From CAVTBX01 sp963733135 (GTDB lineage Bacteria > Actinomycetota > Thermoleophilia > Gaiellales > Gaiellaceae), in NCBI GenBank assembly GCA_963733135.1, contig CAVTBX010000010.1, positions 1 through 64,000 of the forward strand: a DNA stretch of 64,000 bases. Reading direction: 5' to 3'. Shown here piece after piece: positions 7,939 to 15,820 of this stretch; positions within the stretch are counted from its first letter, which is position 1, and each line of letters begins with the position of its first letter. The translations under genes and the position numbers were made by a program. The notes beneath the pieces were generated by a model, which saw only the letters and a program-made list of their open reading frames with translations, made no database searches and was not told the origin of the DNA.

Positions 7939-7992
7939 ATGTCGTGCTCGTCGATGTCCCACTTGGGGACGAGAGTGGCTTCGAGCTCGCGC
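7939..7992 (+). pseudogene. Response-regulator (REC) gene fragment
   Basis: 54 bp matching 11366-11419 of the single-domain response regulator at 51 positions, with no gaps. It covers the phospho-acceptor stretch (VVLVDVALGDESGFELA in the intact gene). It has no start or stop context and lies between ltrA and the TIR gene, so it is a relic of duplication or rearrangement. Confidence 0.7.
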
Positions 7993-8041
7993 GGTGCCCA
8001 CGGCGTAGCGTGTGCGCCATGTCCGTCATCATGAGTCGCGC

Positions 8042-8960
8042 ATGAGCAAGCCGCGCATCTTCCTCGGGTCGTCGGGCAAGCAGGCCAAACTGCTCAAGGC
8101 GATCACGCGCGGGCTCGAGGACGTCGCCGACGTCGAGCCCTGGACGACCACGTTCAACCCGGGGCGGTCCACCCTCGACCGGCTCGTCGAGCTCTCCCAG
8201 GAGGTCGATTTCGCCGCGTTCGTGTTCGCCCAGGACGACTGGACGACGACGGATGCGTCCCAGTCCGGCCAGGCGTCGCCGCGCGACAACGTGGTGTTCG
8301 AGGCCGGGCTGTTCGGCGGCGCGCTCGGCATCCGGCGCACGTTCATCCTCCACGCGCAACGGTTCGAAGCTGCCGAGCGACCTGCTCGGGCTGACCTCCG
8401 TCCGCTACGACCCGGCCACCAGCCCGGCGGAGGTTCGCGCGATCAACCAGAAGCTCCGCAAGGCGATCGAGACCGAGGGTCGCCGCGGCCCGGTCGAGGG
8501 GCTGTGGTGGCAGCTCTCGCTTACTGCGCGGAGCGAGGGCGAACCGTCGGCGGTGAGCCTCCTGCGCATCTCGCGGGACCGCGACGGTGGCCTGAACGTG
8601 ACCGGCCGGGCCTGGCAGGAGGACGGCACCCTGTCGGCCCGCTACTGGAGCGAGGCTGCGAAGGAGCGCAGGGATCCGGCCGGCATCTTCTACTTCTGGA
8701 AGGGCGAGCGCCCTCGGCACCCGAATGCCCCGCAGCTCGAGGGCACCGGCGAGATCACGGTGGAAACCGCCGACCGCGCCACCGGGTACTGGACGACACG
8801 GTCGGATCGCGACCCCGGGCTGAATGCCCGAACCGCCGGCGTCTACCTTCGAGCCGACCCCTCAGACCTCCAGGTGCTGGAGGGCGGGAGCGAGGAGGAG
8901 CGGGCCCAGCTCATCGCGCAGCGCCTCCGGGAGTGGAAGTCGGCCGCGAACGCATTCTGA
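8042..8960 (+). CDS. TIR-like nucleotide-binding domain protein, frameshifted near 8356
   Basis: The N-terminal about 110 residues match the TIR-like domain found in CBASS Cap12/Pycsar effectors and related proteins: PRIFLGSSGKQAKLLKAI, DFAAFVFAQDD, and the conserved PRDNVVFEAGLFGGALG with the putative catalytic Glu. Such TIR domains hydrolyse NAD+ in phage-defence systems. After FILHA the frame breaks. One extra base near 8356 moves the rest (NGSKLPSDLLGLTSVRYDP, then a beta-rich domain with GLWWQLSLTA and GIFYFWKGERP) to another frame, ending at 8960. The total length is 3n+1, as expected for a single insertion. No cyclase or other partner gene is next to it. Real decay and sequencing error are both possible. 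Confidence 0.7.
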
Positions 8961-9045
8961 GCACCGACCGCCGTAGCGTGAACGATCGGGTCAGCCGCGA
9001 TCGCCCGTCGCGAGATCGATCATCTAGACGTGCTGTCGGGCGACG

Positions 9046-9486
9046 CTACCTGCGCTCTCCCTCTGAGGGCTCGGAGATCGCCTCGACGAGCTCACCGGTC
9101 TTCGTCTCGTTCTCCGTAAGAGTGAGGGCGATGTCGGCCTGGGCAACGATGCCGACGAGCCTGCCGTTCTCGACAACGGGCAGCCGCCGAACTTGGTGGC
9201 GGGCCATCAGCTGGAGCGCCTCTTCGAGGTCCTTGTCCGGCTCGACACTGATGAGGTCCCGGGAGTAAACGTCGCCGACCGACGTCGTCTTGGGGTCGGC
9301 GGCCTCGGCGACCACTCTCGTCGTGATGTCTCGGTCGGTGATCATGCCGACGAGCTTTTCGTCGTCGGTTATCGGGAGCGAGCCGATGTGCTCCTCCCGC
9401 ATCAGTCGCGCGGCCTCGACCACCGACGCCGATGCGCCGATCGAGCGGGGATCCTCGGTCATCGCGTCGCGAACGCTCTTCGCCAT
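9046..9486 (-). CDS. Tandem CBS-domain protein
   Basis: Stand-alone pair of CBS domains, 146 aa, which in this family form a disc-like sensor for adenine nucleotides. First CBS motif: VRDAMTEDPRSIGASASV with EEHIGSLPITDDEKLVGMI. Second: LISVEPDKDLEEALQLMARH with RRLPVVENGRLVGIV. ATG at 9486 is chosen because GAGAGGAGG precedes it at good spacing. It is a single gene with no partner enzyme on the strand. What it regulates cannot be told from the sequence. Confidence 0.9.
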   Translation of the reverse strand: MAKSVRDAMTEDPRSIGASASVVEAARLMREEHIGSLPITDDEKLVGMITDRDITTRVVAEAADPKTTSVGDVYSRDLISVEPDKDLEEALQLMARHQVRRLPVVENGRLVGIVAQADIALTLTENETKTGELVEAISEPSEGERR

Positions 9487-9610
9487 CGTGCCTCCTCTCG
9501 CTTCATGCGCGATCTTAGCCCCTATGTTCGCCTCACCCAGACCGGCAATTTGTACCGATCTGGTTAACAGCATTGACTGGGCGGGGGGCGCTCTGAGAGG
9601 GTCAGCGCTG

Positions 9611-9723
9611 GATCGTTCGCCGCGTCGCCGTAGTGCGACGGCTCTGACGATGTTCGCCGCGTCGCCGTTATGCGACGGCTCTGACGATTTTCGCCGCGTC
9701 GCCGTAATGCGACGGCCCTCGAC
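9611..9723. repeat. Three tandem 37-38-bp repeats, each with an internal hairpin
   Basis: Units at 9611-9648, 9649-9685 and 9686-9723. Each contains TTCGCCGCGTCGCCGT followed by a short variable part and GCGACGGC. Within each unit CGTCGC and GCGACG form a 6-bp stem around a 6-base loop whose bases vary (CGTAGT, CGTTAT, CGTAAT). The array ends about 40 bp before the small gene at 9762. It may be a regulatory leader, a transcription barrier or a decayed repeat element. It is too short and the spacers too small for a CRISPR array. Confidence 0.8.
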
Positions 9724-9761
9724 GATTGAGGGGTCGCCCCAACACGGAGACGGAGGTGGAC

Positions 9762-9920
9762 ATGGCAGTCAAGGAGGTCGGGCAAACGAACCCCGGCGCC
9801 CCGCACAGCATCACCGACACCGACATGGAGCTGCTCGGCACCGACCTGCTCGCGTTCCTCAGTTCCTCGACGGGCGCTCCTGAGCTCGTCGGTACCGCGA
9901 CACGAAAGGACGACGCATGA
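9762..9920 (+). CDS. Small hypothetical protein coupled to an alpha/beta hydrolase
   Basis: 52 aa, not recognised. ATG at 9762 follows a good ribosome binding site (GGAGG). The stop overlaps the ATG of the hydrolase at 9917 as ATGA, the arrangement of translational coupling, which argues that it is translated. The peptide has no signal sequence or cysteines. A central hydrophobic patch (MELLGTDLLAFLSSS) is flanked by polar, Gly/Pro-containing ends. It could be a small modulator, a peptide precursor or a leader peptide. Confidence 0.5.
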   Translation: MAVKEVGQTNPGAPHSITDTDMELLGTDLLAFLSSSTGAPELVGTATRKDDA

Positions 9921-10765
9921 GCACCGACGCCACCACCCCCGACACGATCGTCCTCATCCACGGCTTCTGGGTGACTCCGCGAAGCTGGGAGGACTGGAAG
10001 GCCCGCTACGAGAGTCGCGGCTACCGCGTCCTCACCCCCGCCTATCCCGGCTTCGAGGTGGAGGTCGAGGCGCTGAACGCGAACCCGACGCCGATCGAGG
10101 AGCTCACGGTCCCGGCGGTCATCGAGCATCTGGAGTCCGTCATCAACGAGCTCGACCCGGCGCCGATCCTGATGGGTCACTCGGCGGGCGGCGTCTTCAC
10201 GCAGCTCCTGATGGACCGCGGCCACGGCGCGGCCGGCGTCGCGATCAACTCGGCTCCCACCGAGGGGGTCAAGCGCGTGCCGCTGTCGCAGATCAGGTCG
10301 ACGTTCCCGGTTCTCAAGAACCCCGCCAACCGGCACAAGGCTGTCGGGTTCACCTTCGAGCAGTGGCGCTACGTGTTCACCAACACGTTCAGCGAGGAGG
10401 AGGCGCGGAGGCTGTACGAGCGCTACCACATTCCCGCCTCGGGCCGGGTCTTTTGGGGCAGCGCGCTCGCGAACATCCATCCGGGGCCCGACGACACGCA
10501 CGTGGACTACAAGAACCCCAACCGGGCGCCGCTGCTCTTCATCTCTGGCGGCGAGGATCACCTCATGCCCCCGTCGATCCAGCGCTCGAACGCCAAGCAC
10601 TACAAGGCGGAAGGCACGATCACCGAGGTCACGGAGTACGAGGGCCGCTCGCACCTCATGCCCGCGCAGGAGGGATGGGAAGAGATCGCGGACTACGCGC
10701 TGACGTGGGCGACCGACCAAGCGGTCGCGTGGGCTAGGAGCCGGTCGGTGCCAAGCACGGCCTAA
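9917..10765 (+). CDS. Alpha/beta hydrolase
   Basis: Serine hydrolase of the alpha/beta fold, 282 aa, probably cytoplasmic since no signal peptide is seen. Oxyanion region IVLIHGFWVTPRSW, nucleophile elbow GHSAGG, acid in ISGGEDHLMPP and catalytic His in YEGRSHLM give the full triad. It is closest within the window to the hydrolase at 37197-38045 (shared VFTNTFSEEEARRLYERY-type segment and a matching C-terminal half). It is translationally coupled to the 52-aa gene before it. The substrate is unknown; small-ester hydrolase or haloperoxidase-like activity is typical of the fold. Confidence 0.88.
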   Translation: MSTDATTPDTIVLIHGFWVTPRSWEDWKARYESRGYRVLTPAYPGFEVEVEALNANPTPIEELTVPAVIEHLESVINELDPAPILMGHSAGGVFTQLLMDRGHGAAGVAINSAPTEGVKRVPLSQIRSTFPVLKNPANRHKAVGFTFEQWRYVFTNTFSEEEARRLYERYHIPASGRVFWGSALANIHPGPDDTHVDYKNPNRAPLLFISGGEDHLMPPSIQRSNAKHYKAEGTITEVTEYEGRSHLMPAQEGWEEIADYALTWATDQAVAWARSRSVPSTA

Positions 10766-10770
10766 CTGGA

Positions 10771-10986
10771 ATTCGGATCACTCACATCGGCGGGCCGACC
10801 GCGCTTCTCCAAGTCGACGGCTGGTCCTGGCTCACCGACCCGACGTTCGACGACCCCGGCCGAAGGATGCCTTCGGCTGGGGAACGTCTTCGCGGAAGAC
10901 GGCCGGCCCCGCGATCGCCGCGGCTGACCTTCCGCCGATCGATGCCGTCCTGCTGACGCACGACCAGCACGGGAACAACCGAGAAA
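10771..10986 (+). pseudogene. Remnant of an MBL-fold metallo-hydrolase gene
   Basis: Directly after the hydrolase stop, the frame reads IRITHIGGPTALLQVDGWSW then LTDPTFDDPGR. After a frame change it continues FGWGTSSRKTAGPAIAAADL and PPIDAVLLTHDQHGNN. This is the N-terminal quarter of a UlaG-like metallo-beta-lactamase-fold protein, including its metal-binding HDQH-type motif. There is no start codon, the frame is broken once, and homology stops at HGNN. The break is beyond what one sequencing error explains. Confidence 0.65.
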
Positions 10987-11220
10987 CAGCTGATTACTGC
11001 GATTTTGCAAGCCCTCTGTTGACTCGAACCGACCCCCTCCTTACCCTGGTGCGACTCAGGCAACTGGTTGCACTCACGGCAACGGGTTTCACTTGTCGGA
11101 GCCGTTCTTGGGTCCGTTCCCATTTGCACCGGTCTTCTCAGGTCGGTCACTGACTGCGGACCGCCCTCGGTTCGTGCTAGCTGCAATGCGCCGGCTCGAG
11201 ATCCCTGCGACGCTGAGTAG

Positions 11221-11580
11221 GTGACCGTCCGCTGTTTGATCGTCGACGACAATCGACGCTTCCTGGAGGCGGCTCAAACGCTCCTCGAGCGAGAAGGACT
11301 CACGATTTCGGGAGTGGCAACGACGAGTGCGGAGGCGCTGCGACAAGCTGCGACTCGTCGGCCGGATGTCGTGCTCGTCGATGTCGCACTCGGGGACGAA
11401 AGTGGCTTCGAGCTCGCGCAGCGCCTCGTTACCGATCACGCCAATAGAGCGGTGATCTTGATCTCCACTCGCTCCGAGGACGACCTCACTGACGCGATCG
11501 CGCGGATCCCGGCGGCGGGGTTTCTTGCGAAGTCGGAGCTATCGGCGGAAGCGATCCACAGGCTTCTCGACGGGAGCTAA
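11221..11580 (+). CDS. Single-domain response regulator (REC only)
   Basis: 119-aa receiver domain with no output domain. The acidic pair is in CLIVDDNRRF, the phospho-acceptor Asp in VVLVDVALGD, the switch Ser/Thr in VILISTRSEDD, and the conserved Lys in GFLAKSEL. The start is GTG at 11221. Its stop overlaps that of the convergent NarL-type regulator by 4 bp. Such proteins relay phosphate or act by protein contact. The nearby GAF histidine kinase at 12315 is the obvious partner candidate. A 54-bp piece of this gene is repeated at 7939. Confidence 0.85.
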   Translation: MTVRCLIVDDNRRFLEAAQTLLEREGLTISGVATTSAEALRQAATRRPDVVLVDVALGDESGFELAQRLVTDHANRAVILISTRSEDDLTDAIARIPAAGFLAKSELSAEAIHRLLDGS

Positions 11581-12236
11581 CGCGCGTCGAGGTAGGTGAC
11601 CACGGCGAGCACGCGGCGGTGATCGTCCTCTGTCTCGGGCAGGCGCAGCTTCATGAGGATGCTGTGCACGTGCTTCTCTACGGTCCCGTCGGTCACCCAG
11701 AGCTGGCGTGCGATTCCGGCGTTTGAGCGGCCTTCGGCCATGAGCGCGAGCACCTCGCGTTCGCGTGGGGAGAGGTCCTCGAGCGGGTCGTTGACGCGCC
11801 GGGCGGCGACGAGTTCCTGGACGAGCGCGGGGTCGACGACCGATGCGCCTTTGACGATTCTTTCGAGCGTTGCGAGGAAGTCGTCCACGTCCGTCACGCG
11901 GCTCTTCAGGAGGTAGCCGATGCGCTCCCCGCTGCCAACAAGGTCCATTGCATGCTCTACCTCGACGTGTGCGGAGAGAACGAGGATCGCCGTCGCCGGG
12001 AGCTCCTCGCGAATCACCCGTGCTGCCTCGAGTCCTTCCGTTGTGTGGCTCGGCGGCATCCGGATGTCGACGATTACCAGCTCGGGCTGGTGTTCGCGGA
12101 CGAGGTCGATCAGCTCGGACGCGTCCCCGCACTGGCCCACGACCTGGAAGGCGGAACGCTCGAGCAGGCCCGCGAGACCCTCCCGGAGGAGGACGTCGTC
12201 GTCGGCCACGATCACGCGCATCGCGCGAGCGGTCAT
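11577..12236 (-). CDS. NarL/LuxR-family response regulator
   Basis: 219-aa DNA-binding response regulator. The receiver domain covers residues about 5-125: VIVADDDVLLREGL, the phospho-acceptor in VIVDIRMPP, and Lys in GYLLKSRV. A LuxR-type helix-turn-helix lies at about 150-210 (LSPREREVLALMAEGRSNAG, VEKHVHSILMKL). The start is ATG at 12236 or the in-frame ATG five codons later. It is divergent from the GAF histidine kinase at 12315, from which it probably receives phosphate. The 78-bp divergent region would carry both promoters. Confidence 0.9.
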   Translation of the reverse strand: MTARAMRVIVADDDVLLREGLAGLLERSAFQVVGQCGDASELIDLVREHQPELVIVDIRMPPSHTTEGLEAARVIREELPATAILVLSAHVEVEHAMDLVGSGERIGYLLKSRVTDVDDFLATLERIVKGASVVDPALVQELVAARRVNDPLEDLSPREREVLALMAEGRSNAGIARQLWVTDGTVEKHVHSILMKLRLPETEDDHRRVLAVVTYLDAR

Positions 12237-12314
12237 AGAGGCGATTATGGGTTACCGTGACCCGATGGGCACGTCGCCGAGTCGGGCCGGCGCCCCTCGA
12301 CGCTCGATCAGGTC

Positions 12315-14014
12315 ATGGCGCATCCGAACGTGAGGGATCGCGCCGAGCCCGTGCGGCTCGCCGAGGAGCAGGCGGCGCTACGCCGAGTAGCAACACTGGT
12401 TGCACGGGGCACCTCCCCCGCCGAAGTGTTCGAGGCGGTGGCTGCCGAGGTTGCGAGGGTACTTGCGTCCGACTTCGCGCTGGTTGGCCGCTACGAGACT
12501 GATGCGACGCTGACCCACGTCGCATCGCATCCCATCGAGCTGCTGGCTCAAATAGGCCCTCGGACGGTCCTCGATGGCGATGACCTGGCCTCGGTCGTCC
12601 AGCGCAGCGCCCAGCCAACCCGCATCGACTACGACGACGCTCCAGGTCGAGTCGCGGCGCTAGCCCGCGAGCTCGGCGTGCGGTGCGCCGTCGGAGCGCC
12701 GATCCTGGTCGATGACCGGATATGGGGAGTGATGGCCGTCGGGTGGGCGCTGCCCGAGAAAGCCACGCTCGAAGCAGCGGAGCGCACCGCTGAGTTCACC
12801 GAGCTTGTTGCCACCGCACTCGCCAACACGGAGAGCCGAAACGAGATCACGCGCCTCGCGGAGGAACAGGCGGCACTTCGGCGGGTAGCGACGCTGGTGG
12901 CCCGAGGCGCGCCCCCAGCGGAGATATTCGACGCAGTCACCGCGGAGGTCGGCCGCGCGCTCCCCGCAGATAACGCAATTCTCAGTCGCTACGAACTCGA
13001 TGGGACATTCACCATGGTCGGCGGCTGGGGTAGAGAGGACGGGTCGTTCCCATGGGGCACTGGCGAGCGACCCGAGGGTGCCCCGCTCGAGAGGGGCACC
13101 GTGATGTCGCTCGTCTTCGAGACGGGCCGACCCGGCCGGATCGACAGCTATGAGGGAGCTACCGGACCGGTCGCCGCCCTCGCTCGCGAGCGCGGCTGCG
13201 TGCGCGCTCGGTGGGGGCGCCGGTCATCGTCGAGGGGCGCCTCTGGGGGGTGATCGCGGTCGGGAGGAACAACAATCAGTCCTTGCCTCTCGACACGGAG
13301 GAGCGGCTTACGGAGTTCACCGAGCTTGTGGCAACGGCGATCGCGAACGCCGAGAGCCGGGCCGAGCTTGCAGCCTCGCGTGCGCGCATCGTCGCCACCG
13401 CGGACGCGACGCGGCGGCGCATCGAGCGCGATCTGCATGACGGCGCCCAACAGCAGCTCGTCTCCCTTGCGCTCGAGCTGCGCGCCGCGCAAGCGGCGCT
13501 TCCGTCCGAGCTCACCGATCAGCGCAGCGAACTGTCGCGCGTCGTCGAGGGACTAACGGCCGTGCTAGAGGAGCTTCGCGAGATCTCGCACGGTATCCAC
13601 CCGGCGATCCTGTCCGAGGGCGGTCTACCGCCGTCGCTGAAGACGCTCGCGCGCCGCTCGCCAATCCCGGTCCTGCTCGACGTCCGTGTCGAAGGTCGGC
13701 TGCCGGAGAACGTCGAGGTGGCTGCCTACTACGTCGTCGCGGAGATGCTCACGAACGCCGCGAAGCACGCGCACGCATCGACCGTCCACGTCGACGTGGC
13801 GGAAGCCGAGGGGATGCTGCGGGTCGCGGTCCAAGACGACGGCGTCGGCGGCGCAGATCCGGCACGAGGCTCGGGACTCGTCGGGCTGCGTGATCGCGTC
13901 GAGGCTCTTGGCGGGGCGGTCGCGGTCGACAGCCCGAAGGGCGAGGGAACCGCGATCGAGGTCACACTTCCGCTGAGTGAGGCGCTGACGGATAGACGGA
14001 AGCATCTTCGCTGA
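12315..14014 (+). CDS. GAF-domain sensor histidine kinase (HisKA_3 type), frameshifted near 13205
   Basis: Cytoplasmic NarX/DesK-type kinase with two GAF domains. The repeated segment LAEEQAALRRVATLVARG at residues about 14 and 179 opens each GAF domain. The second GAF is split: up to about 13205 it lies in one frame (TGPVAALARERG), then continues in another (VGAPVIVEGRLWGVIAVG). The dimerisation box is TRRRIERDLHDGAQQQLVSL with the phospho-acceptor His. The HATPase has ISHGIHPAIL, EMLTNAAKHAHA and VQDDGVGGADP. The length is 3n+2, consistent with one lost base. It is divergent from the NarL regulator, its likely partner. No membrane segment is seen. Confidence 0.8.
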
Positions 14015-14175
14015 AGGCCGACGCGACCGGCCGGCTCTTCCGGCTAGCCCGAATCGGAGACTGCGGCCAGCGCCGATGACATCGCGTCGCGGCGGGGCGA
14101 CGCTACCTGTCTGGCAACCAGGAGACAGGAGCGCAATCAGCGGTCGCAGCCAGCCCGAATTGAAAGGAGGACGAG

Positions 14176-14292
14176 ATCACGAATCAGTCATCGCACTCGC
14201 ACTCGCGCTCGCACGCACAGGGACAGCCAGACGACCGGCTCCCCGGTCAAAACCAGAAAAGCAAACATCCTCATAAAAGGAGCTCTTCATGA
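14176..14292 (+). CDS. Possible His/Ser-rich 38-aa peptide with a non-standard ATC start
   Basis: An open frame follows AAAGGAGG (14163-14170) at normal spacing, but the first codon in position is ATC, not ATG/GTG/TTG. It would encode a His/Ser/Gln/Lys-rich peptide (NQSSHSHSRSHAQGQ, KSKHPHKRSSS). Its TGA overlaps the next ATG as ATGA, as seen for the small gene before the 9917 hydrolase. This may be coincidence, because the next gene has its own AAAAGGAG site. Confidence 0.2.
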   Translation: MTNQSSHSHSRSHAQGQPDDRLPGQNQKSKHPHKRSSS

Positions 14293-15002
14293 GCAAGTCG
14301 GATACTCCCACTATCGTCCTCGTCCACGGCGGTTTCGTCGACGGCTCCGGCTGGCAGGGCGTTTACGACCACCTGAAGAAGGACGGCTACAACGTCAGCG
14401 TCGTCCAGAATCCGACGCTCTCGCTCGCCGACGACGTGGCCGTGACCAAGCGGGCAATCGACGCAGCGAGCGGGCCCGTCATCCTCGTCGGCCATTCCTA
14501 CGGCGGGGTTGTCGTCACGGAGGCGGGCACGCATCCGAAGGTTGCTGCGCTCGGCTACATCTCAGCTTTCGCGCCCGACGAGGGCGAGTCGGTGAACACC
14601 CTCATCGCCGATCCCCCGCCCGGCGCGCCCGTGCCGCCGATTCTCGCGCCGCAGGACGGGTTCCTCTTCCTCGACCGCGAGAAGTTCCATGCGTCGTTCG
14701 CAGGGGATCTGAGCGCCGAGCAGGCCGCGTTCATGGCCGACTCGCAGGTCCCGTGGGGCGTGGACGCCCTTGGCGGCACGGTCAGCGAGCCCGCCTGGCG
14801 GAGCAAGCCGAGCTGGTACCTCGTCGCGACCGAAGACGGGATGATCCCGCCTCCAGCCCAGCGTGCGATGGCAGCGCGGGCGGGTTCGACCGTGACCGAG
14901 GTCGCGGGTAGCCATTCGATCTATGTCTCGCGGCCCGCAGCCGTCGCCGAACTCATTGAGACGGCGGTCAACGCGACGACTCCCGTTCTCATCAGCGCCT
15001 AG
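14289..15002 (+). CDS. Alpha/beta hydrolase
   Basis: 237-aa alpha/beta-fold hydrolase of the EstC/haloalkane-like small esterase type. It shows IVLVHGGFVDGSGWQGVYDH, nucleophile GHSYGG, acid in LVATEDGMIPP and His in VAGSHSIYVS. ATG at 14289 follows AAAAGGAG. No signal peptide is seen. It is different from the 9917/37197 pair (shorter, with a different cap). It lies between the kinase and the molybdopterin operon, with about 210 bp to the latter, so it is probably its own transcript. The substrate is unknown. Confidence 0.88.
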   Translation: MSKSDTPTIVLVHGGFVDGSGWQGVYDHLKKDGYNVSVVQNPTLSLADDVAVTKRAIDAASGPVILVGHSYGGVVVTEAGTHPKVAALGYISAFAPDEGESVNTLIADPPPGAPVPPILAPQDGFLFLDREKFHASFAGDLSAEQAAFMADSQVPWGVDALGGTVSEPAWRSKPSWYLVATEDGMIPPPAQRAMAARAGSTVTEVAGSHSIYVSRPAAVAELIETAVNATTPVLISA

Positions 15003-15214
15003 CAGCCAACTGGAGGACGGATGGTCAGGCGGCTCGTGCTCCGCGTTTCCACCAAGACCGGAGCACGAGTCGCAGCGTGTGCACCAGGAAGCATCAGAGG
15101 CGCGCGTGCACCCAGTGCAGCTGGTGGCCGAAGACATGGAGTCTCCGTGGTGTGCTTGGGAAGCGGTGAGAACGACACGAATCGATTACGTTTCGGTCAC
15201 GAGAGGAGAGGAGC

Positions 15215-15820
15215 ATGAGTTTCGTTTCGCGAGGCTTCCGCGGCCGACGGCGTGACTTGGGCGTTGATGCGAGTCGCGTGCCACCCGGCCAGTACCTGAC
15301 CGAAGATTTCCCCGTGCTCTCGGCGGGTCCGACGCCGCGCACGCCCCTCGAGTCGTGGACGTTCGCGGTCGTCTCCGGCGAACAGCAGGAGACGTGGACG
15401 TGGGAGGAGTTCCGTGCGCTTCCGACTGAGACAATGACGGTCGACATCCACTGCGTCACACGCTGGTCGAAGCTCGATACGACCTGGGAAGGTGTCTCGG
15501 TGGACGCGCTGGTGGCCGACGTTGCACACGACGCTTCCTACGTGCTCGCGTTTTGCGACGGCGGCTATACGACGAACCTCCCGCTCGAGGACGTGACGGA
15601 CGGAAAGGCGTGGGTCGCCTTCGCCTACGATGACGAGCCACTTGAGTCCGAGCACGGCGGTCCCGCCCGCCTGCTCGTCCCCCACCTCTACTTTTGGAAG
15701 AGCGCCAAGTGGGTGCGCGGCTTGGAACTCCGCGACGAGGACGAACCGGGCTTCTGGGAGACGTACGGCTACCACATGTACGGTGATCCATGGCTGGAAC
15801 AGCGCTTCGCGGGCGACTGA
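15215..15820 (+). CDS. Molybdopterin-dependent (sulfite oxidase-like) oxidoreductase
   Basis: 201-aa protein consisting of the Mo-cofactor domain of the sulfite oxidase/MsrP family. The Mo-ligand cysteine is in VDIHCVTRWSKLDTTW. The typical GGYTTNLPLEDV and LLVPHLYFWKSAKWVRGLEL follow. There is no dimerisation domain and no Tat signal, so it is probably cytoplasmic. ATG at 15215 has GAGAGGAGAGGAGC directly upstream. It overlaps the flavin reductase gene by 31 bp. The two probably form an electron-transfer pair in which the reductase passes NAD(P)H electrons to the Mo centre. The substrate is unknown. Confidence 0.9.
   Translation: MSFVSRGFRGRRRDLGVDASRVPPGQYLTEDFPVLSAGPTPRTPLESWTFAVVSGEQQETWTWEEFRALPTETMTVDIHCVTRWSKLDTTWEGVSVDALVADVAHDASYVLAFCDGGYTTNLPLEDVTDGKAWVAFAYDDEPLESEHGGPARLLVPHLYFWKSAKWVRGLELRDEDEPGFWETYGYHMYGDPWLEQRFAGD

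Noticed and set aside
9611..9723. CRISPR array
   Set aside because: Only three units, with no unique spacers of 30-40 bp; the variable part is about 6 bases inside a hairpin, and no cas gene is near.
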